Shown one piece after another: positions 14,612 to 17,167 of a stretch of 17,167 nt of DNA. The stretch is taken from the NCBI GenBank assembly GCA_002305575.1, contig DBPP01000005.1:1-17167 (forward strand), given 5' to 3'. Both the position numbers and the translations under genes were made by a program. Positions within the stretch are counted from its first letter, which is position 1. Each line of letters starts with the position of its first letter. The notes under the pieces are model-generated. The model worked only from the letters and a program-made list of their open reading frames with translations. It had not been told where the DNA came from and searched no databases. Origin of the DNA: Ruminococcaceae bacterium UBA1417. Lineage in GTDB: Bacteria; Bacillota; Clostridia; Oscillospirales; Acutalibacteraceae.

Positions 14612-14902
14612 CTACGGCTGCGTTGGAAAACGGCCGTGCGGCAGGCAGAAGAAGTCCGCGATAAAATGCCAGGCCTTTACAAGGCCGGTCACCTCGATCC
14701 GGCGGCCCAGGCGAAAGGCATTGAGCTGCAGGTCCGCCGTACCGTCCGCGTTGTAGACAAGCTCCACGGCGGGCGAATCGTCGCTGAAATTCATGTGTCG
14801 GCCCTCGGCGTCGACGACAAGCATGCCGATCAGAAAAACAAGCGCCAGGGCCGTGCAGCAAAACGACACGAGAAACGGGCGGGTGATCCATCGACCGCGC
14901 AT
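14612..14902 (-). CDS. Small single-pass membrane protein of unknown function, downstream of spoIIP
   Basis: A 96-residue protein not recognised as any named family. A basic N-terminus (MRGRWITRP) leads into one strongly hydrophobic helix (about 10-30, VSFCCTALALVFLIGMLVV). An outside-facing soluble part of about 65 residues follows, with a predicted beta-rich stretch (VELVYNADGTADLQLNAFRL, 46-65) and an aromatic, weakly hydrophobic end (HFIADFFCLPHG). The ATG at 14902 has an excellent AAGGAGG 8 nt ahead, and the frame ends in TAG at 14612. It follows spoIIP by 55 bp on the same strand with no terminator between. Expression with spoIIP from the sigma-E-like promoter, and so a place in the sporulating mother cell, is likely but inferred. 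Confidence 0.78.
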   Translation of the reverse strand: MRGRWITRPFLVSFCCTALALVFLIGMLVVDAEGRHMNFSDDSPAVELVYNADGTADLQLNAFRLGRRIEVTGLVKAWHFIADFFCLPHGRFPTQP

Positions 14903-14957
14903 GGTACAGGCCTCCTTTTTGGATTTCTATACCGAGTATGCCCGGTTTGCCGCCCGT

Positions 14958-16052
14958 TTATTCGGCCAGATCGTTGAGCACCGCGAGGATCGTCTCGCCG
15001 AGCAGCCGCCCGGCATACTGCGCCTCGCGCAGGGTGTTCACCTCCGTGCCGACCTCTACGAGGATAGAGCCGTGCGACGCGTGCATGTTAAAATTGCGCT
15101 GGGAAAAATACAGCGGCCGGAAAAGCCCGGGGAACAGCGCTTCCCCCTTCTGCTGCAGCCGCAGCGCAAGGCGCAGGTTTTCACGCCAATCGGGAAAAAG
15201 CGGGTCCTCGGAAAGATCGCAGCCGGTGAGGATCATAATCTGCGCCGCGTCCTGGCCGTTCACCTCGGCCACCGGCTTGTAGCGCGTGCCGTCGGCCTCC
15301 TCGCCGAAGGCGTCGCGGTGCACATCCACGGTGATCTGCAGCGTCGGGTATTCGGCGAGATTTTTCTGGATCGTTTCCATAGAGCGTTGGTAGCTGCCGG
15401 AATAGGCCGGATCGTCGTGCAGCGTCGTATCGTGAATCACGCCGAAGCCACCCGCCTCAATCACAGCAGCCGCCTCGGCCGCCACCGACAAAACGCTTTC
15501 CTCCGGATTGGTCGAGCGAAAGTCGTCGTCCGTGTAATACCAGTCGACGTCGTCCAAAATAAAGGATTCGCACGAATGCGTCGAATAAAGCAAAACGACC
15601 GGAGAGCCGTCCCGCCGCACATGCACGTCCGGGTCGATTTGCAGTTCCTCGGAAAGGTCGGCGCCCGATTCCGACGTGTCCTTGACGGAAAAGCCATCCA
15701 CCGTTTCACCGCCGCCCATCCAGGTTGCCACGACCGGCGCGGTCTCCCGGTTTGGGTCCGGCGTCGGTTCCACGACGGGCTCCGGCTCCGCCCACGGCGA
15801 AAGAATACCGTCCTCCTCGGTGGCGGGCGTATCCTGCGGTATCTGCGCTATATGGTCCGCATGGCTCTCCGACTCGGACGACGCCGAAACCGTCAATCCC
15901 GCCGCACGCAGCGCCCAGGCGCCCCCGTTTTCCCGAAACACCGGCAGGAGATTGTCCAGCACGCACCACACGCAGAGCGCGACGGCGGCCGCCGTGCAGG
16001 CTGTCCACGCCGTTTTCCGCATCCACATCGCCTTCACTGTTATCCTTCTCAT
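14958..16052 (-). CDS. spoIIP: Stage II sporulation protein P, peptidoglycan amidase/endopeptidase
   Basis: Septal peptidoglycan hydrolase that, with SpoIID and SpoIIM, drives engulfment of the forespore; it removes stem peptides and cuts cross-links. It has 364 residues from the chosen start. A membrane anchor (about 13-35) is followed by a Pro/Glu-rich linker (about 75-105). The catalytic domain contains YSTHSCESF (156-164; His159, Glu162), VDVHRDAF (242-249; His245) and ILVEVGTEVNTLREA (330-344; Glu333), all matching SpoIIP. Typical relatives have His-Thr-His where this one has Ser-Thr-His. The ATG at 16052 is preferred to the in-frame ATG at 16130, because a sigma-E-like promoter lies at 16085-16113, inside the longer version, and GAGAGG lies 11 nt before 16052. 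The 96-residue gene follows. Confidence 0.93.
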   Translation of the reverse strand: MRRITVKAMWMRKTAWTACTAAAVALCVWCVLDNLLPVFRENGGAWALRAAGLTVSASSESESHADHIAQIPQDTPATEEDGILSPWAEPEPVVEPTPDPNRETAPVVATWMGGGETVDGFSVKDTSESGADLSEELQIDPDVHVRRDGSPVVLLYSTHSCESFILDDVDWYYTDDDFRSTNPEESVLSVAAEAAAVIEAGGFGVIHDTTLHDDPAYSGSYQRSMETIQKNLAEYPTLQITVDVHRDAFGEEADGTRYKPVAEVNGQDAAQIMILTGCDLSEDPLFPDWRENLRLALRLQQKGEALFPGLFRPLYFSQRNFNMHASHGSILVEVGTEVNTLREAQYAGRLLGETILAVLNDLAE

Positions 16053-16084
16053 ACGCGCGCGTTCCTCTCTTTCTTCTTCCCTTA

Positions 16085-16113
16085 TATGTATGGCACGGGG
16101 AATTCCGGTATGC
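16085..16113 (-). promoter_or_regulatory. Sigma-E-type promoter of spoIIP
   Basis: On the minus strand GCATACC (16107-16113), 14 bp, CATACATA (16085-16092). The known Bacillus sigma-E consensus is roughly KMATATT, 13-15 bp, CATACANT, so the -10 matches seven of eight and the -35 five of seven with correct spacing. spoIIP is a sigma-E gene in Bacillus. The predicted leader is about 25 nt and includes the ribosome site. Confidence 0.7.
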
Positions 16114-16212
16114 CTGCCGGTAAATCGCACAAAAATCCGGCAACATACAAAACGCGTCTACGACAAACTTATAAAAAATTCACAAATTCGACATCAATCT
16201 TCTTTAGTAATC

Positions 16213-16221
16213 TGCTATAAT
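16213..16221 (+). promoter_or_regulatory. Extended -10 promoter of the citrate synthase gene
   Basis: TGCTATAAT, a perfect extended -10 (TGnTATAAT), lies 83 nt before the ATG. No good -35 is found at 16-18 bp, which the extended -10 may offset. A second candidate, TATTAT, lies a little downstream (around 16230). Confidence 0.55.
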
Positions 16222-16304
16222 AATTATGTATTATACGCTACACATACGATGACAGTGAACGCAAATGCCCGATTGGGGGTATCAGGAGAAAGGATGGTTC
16301 AGAA

Positions 16305-17167
16305 ATGCCCGTATCAAAATACTCGGAAATTACACCGGAAATTCAAAAGCTTGCCGCCTTATGTACGGAGAACGGCACGATAGATCCCACGCTTTACACA
16401 AAGTACGATGTCAAACGCGGCCTGCGCGATCTGAACGGTAACGGCGTTTTGACCGGTCTGACCAACATTTCGGACATCCGCTCGAGCAAAATGGTGAACG
16501 GCGAGCGCGTCCCCATAGACGGCGAGTTGTATTACCGCGGCTACAACATTGTAGATCTCGTGCACAGCATGCCCGCCAACCACAGCTTTGGTTTTGAGAT
16601 GACGGCGTACCTGCTGCTCTTCGGTGAGCTGCCGACCAAGGAGCAGCTCGACGCGTTTATCAACCAGCTTTCGTTCTACCGCACGCTGCCGACCAGCTTT
16701 GTGCGTGACATCATCATGAAAGCCCCCAGCAGCGACATGATGAACACGCTCGCGCGCAGTGTGCTGACGATGTATTCCTACGATGACACGCCGGACGATG
16801 TGTCCATTCCGAACGTGCTGCGGCAGTGCTTGCAGCTCATCGCGATTTTCCCGCTGCTTTCTGTGTACGGCTACCAAGCGTACCGCCACTACAGCGACGG
16901 TCGCAGCCTGTATATTCACCAGCCGAAGCCCGATCTGACCACTGCGGAAAACATTCTGCGCATCCTGCGCCCAAATAAGAAATTCTCGACGCTCGAGGCC
17001 AAGGTGCTCGATATTGCGCTGATGCTCCACGCAGAGCACGGCGGCGGCAACAACTCGACGTTTACGACGCACGTCGTCACCTCCTCCGGCACCGACACAT
17101 ATTCCGCAATCGCGGCGGCGCTCGGCTCGCTCAAGGGTCCGAAGCACGGCGGCGCCAACATCAAGGT
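16305..17167 (+). CDS. Citrate synthase, N-terminal part (cut by window edge)
   Basis: Condenses oxaloacetate and acetyl-CoA to citrate and CoA; in anaerobic Clostridia it feeds 2-oxoglutarate and glutamate synthesis. The first 287 residues are visible. IDGELYYRGYNIVDLV (71-86) is the family entry motif. HAEHGGGNNSTFT (242-254) holds one catalytic His (His245), and GPKHGGANIK (278-287) the second (His281). The third catalytic residue, an Asp, lies beyond the window. The long N-terminal extension before the first motif and the HGGGNNSTF form are usual for clostridial enzymes; a 2-methylcitrate synthase is less likely. The ATG at 16305 has AAAGGATGG at suitable spacing. An out-of-frame ATG at 16294, with AGGAG 5 nt ahead, competes. 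Divergent from spoIIP. Confidence 0.94.
   Translation, partial: MPVSKYSEITPEIQKLAALCTENGTIDPTLYTKYDVKRGLRDLNGNGVLTGLTNISDIRSSKMVNGERVPIDGELYYRGYNIVDLVHSMPANHSFGFEMTAYLLLFGELPTKEQLDAFINQLSFYRTLPTSFVRDIIMKAPSSDMMNTLARSVLTMYSYDDTPDDVSIPNVLRQCLQLIAIFPLLSVYGYQAYRHYSDGRSLYIHQPKPDLTTAENILRILRPNKKFSTLEAKVLDIALMLHAEHGGGNNSTFTTHVVTSSGTDTYSAIAAALGSLKGPKHGGANIK

Noticed and set aside
14793..16220. 475-codon plus-strand open frame opposite spoIIP
   Set aside because: Antisense shadow of SpoIIP with basic low-complexity composition. It extends through the sigma-E-like promoter and the citrate synthase promoter.
1..17167. CRISPR arrays, insertion sequences, prophage, tRNA or rRNA genes
   Set aside because: No regular repeats, transposase motifs, terminal inverted repeats, cloverleaf patterns or rRNA sequence were recognised on reading either strand.

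Overview
The window comes from a GC-rich, low-GC-phylum-type (Firmicutes/Bacillota) anaerobe, most likely a Clostridia member of the Oscillospiraceae/Ruminococcaceae kind. The reasons are an endospore gene (spoIIP), strong AGGAGG-type ribosome binding sites, Bacillus/Clostridium-style promoters, an ArgR/AhrC-type operator in front of argG, and a CNNM/CBS membrane protein, a Tet-like GTPase and a citrate synthase of clostridial type. No species can be named from the sequence alone. The region is densely packed; no gap between genes exceeds 300 bases.

Left part (1-4110): the 5' end of argG (minus strand, cut by the window edge) has a clear sigma-A-type promoter and three ARG-box-like operators. 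One is a perfect 14-bp core upstream of the -35. The other two form a pair 3 bp apart lying over the stop codon of hflX. Upstream, also on the minus strand, a divergent relative of Tet(M)-type ribosomal protection GTPases and the ribosome-splitting GTPase HflX form a two-gene unit with its own promoter. Middle-left (4009-8289): a plus-strand CNNM/CBS-pair membrane transporter with promoter and a perfect-stem terminator, then a convergent type-B carboxylesterase, then a divergent orphan ATP-grasp gene ending in a second terminator.

Middle-right (8289-13502, minus strand): a probable five-gene operon, htpG - polytopic membrane protein (DUF2238/YjdF-like) - CPBP intramembrane protease - tadA - arginase-fold protein with an altered metal-site motif. 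Gaps are 25 bp, 25 bp, an 11-nt overlap, and 60 bp. Right part (13641-17167): a plus-strand putative lipoprotein with an acidic linker and its terminator, then a convergent unit of spoIIP plus a 96-residue membrane-anchored protein of unknown function. spoIIP is preceded by a good sigma-E-like promoter. Last comes a divergent citrate synthase running off the right edge.

Most genes are recognisable housekeeping or sporulation genes. No mobile element, CRISPR array, rRNA or tRNA was seen. The items most worth following up are the Tet-like/HflX pair with its EF-G-like domain IV loop, the argG operator layout, the membrane-protease/arginase-fold tail of the htpG operon, and the small uncharacterised proteins near spoIIP.
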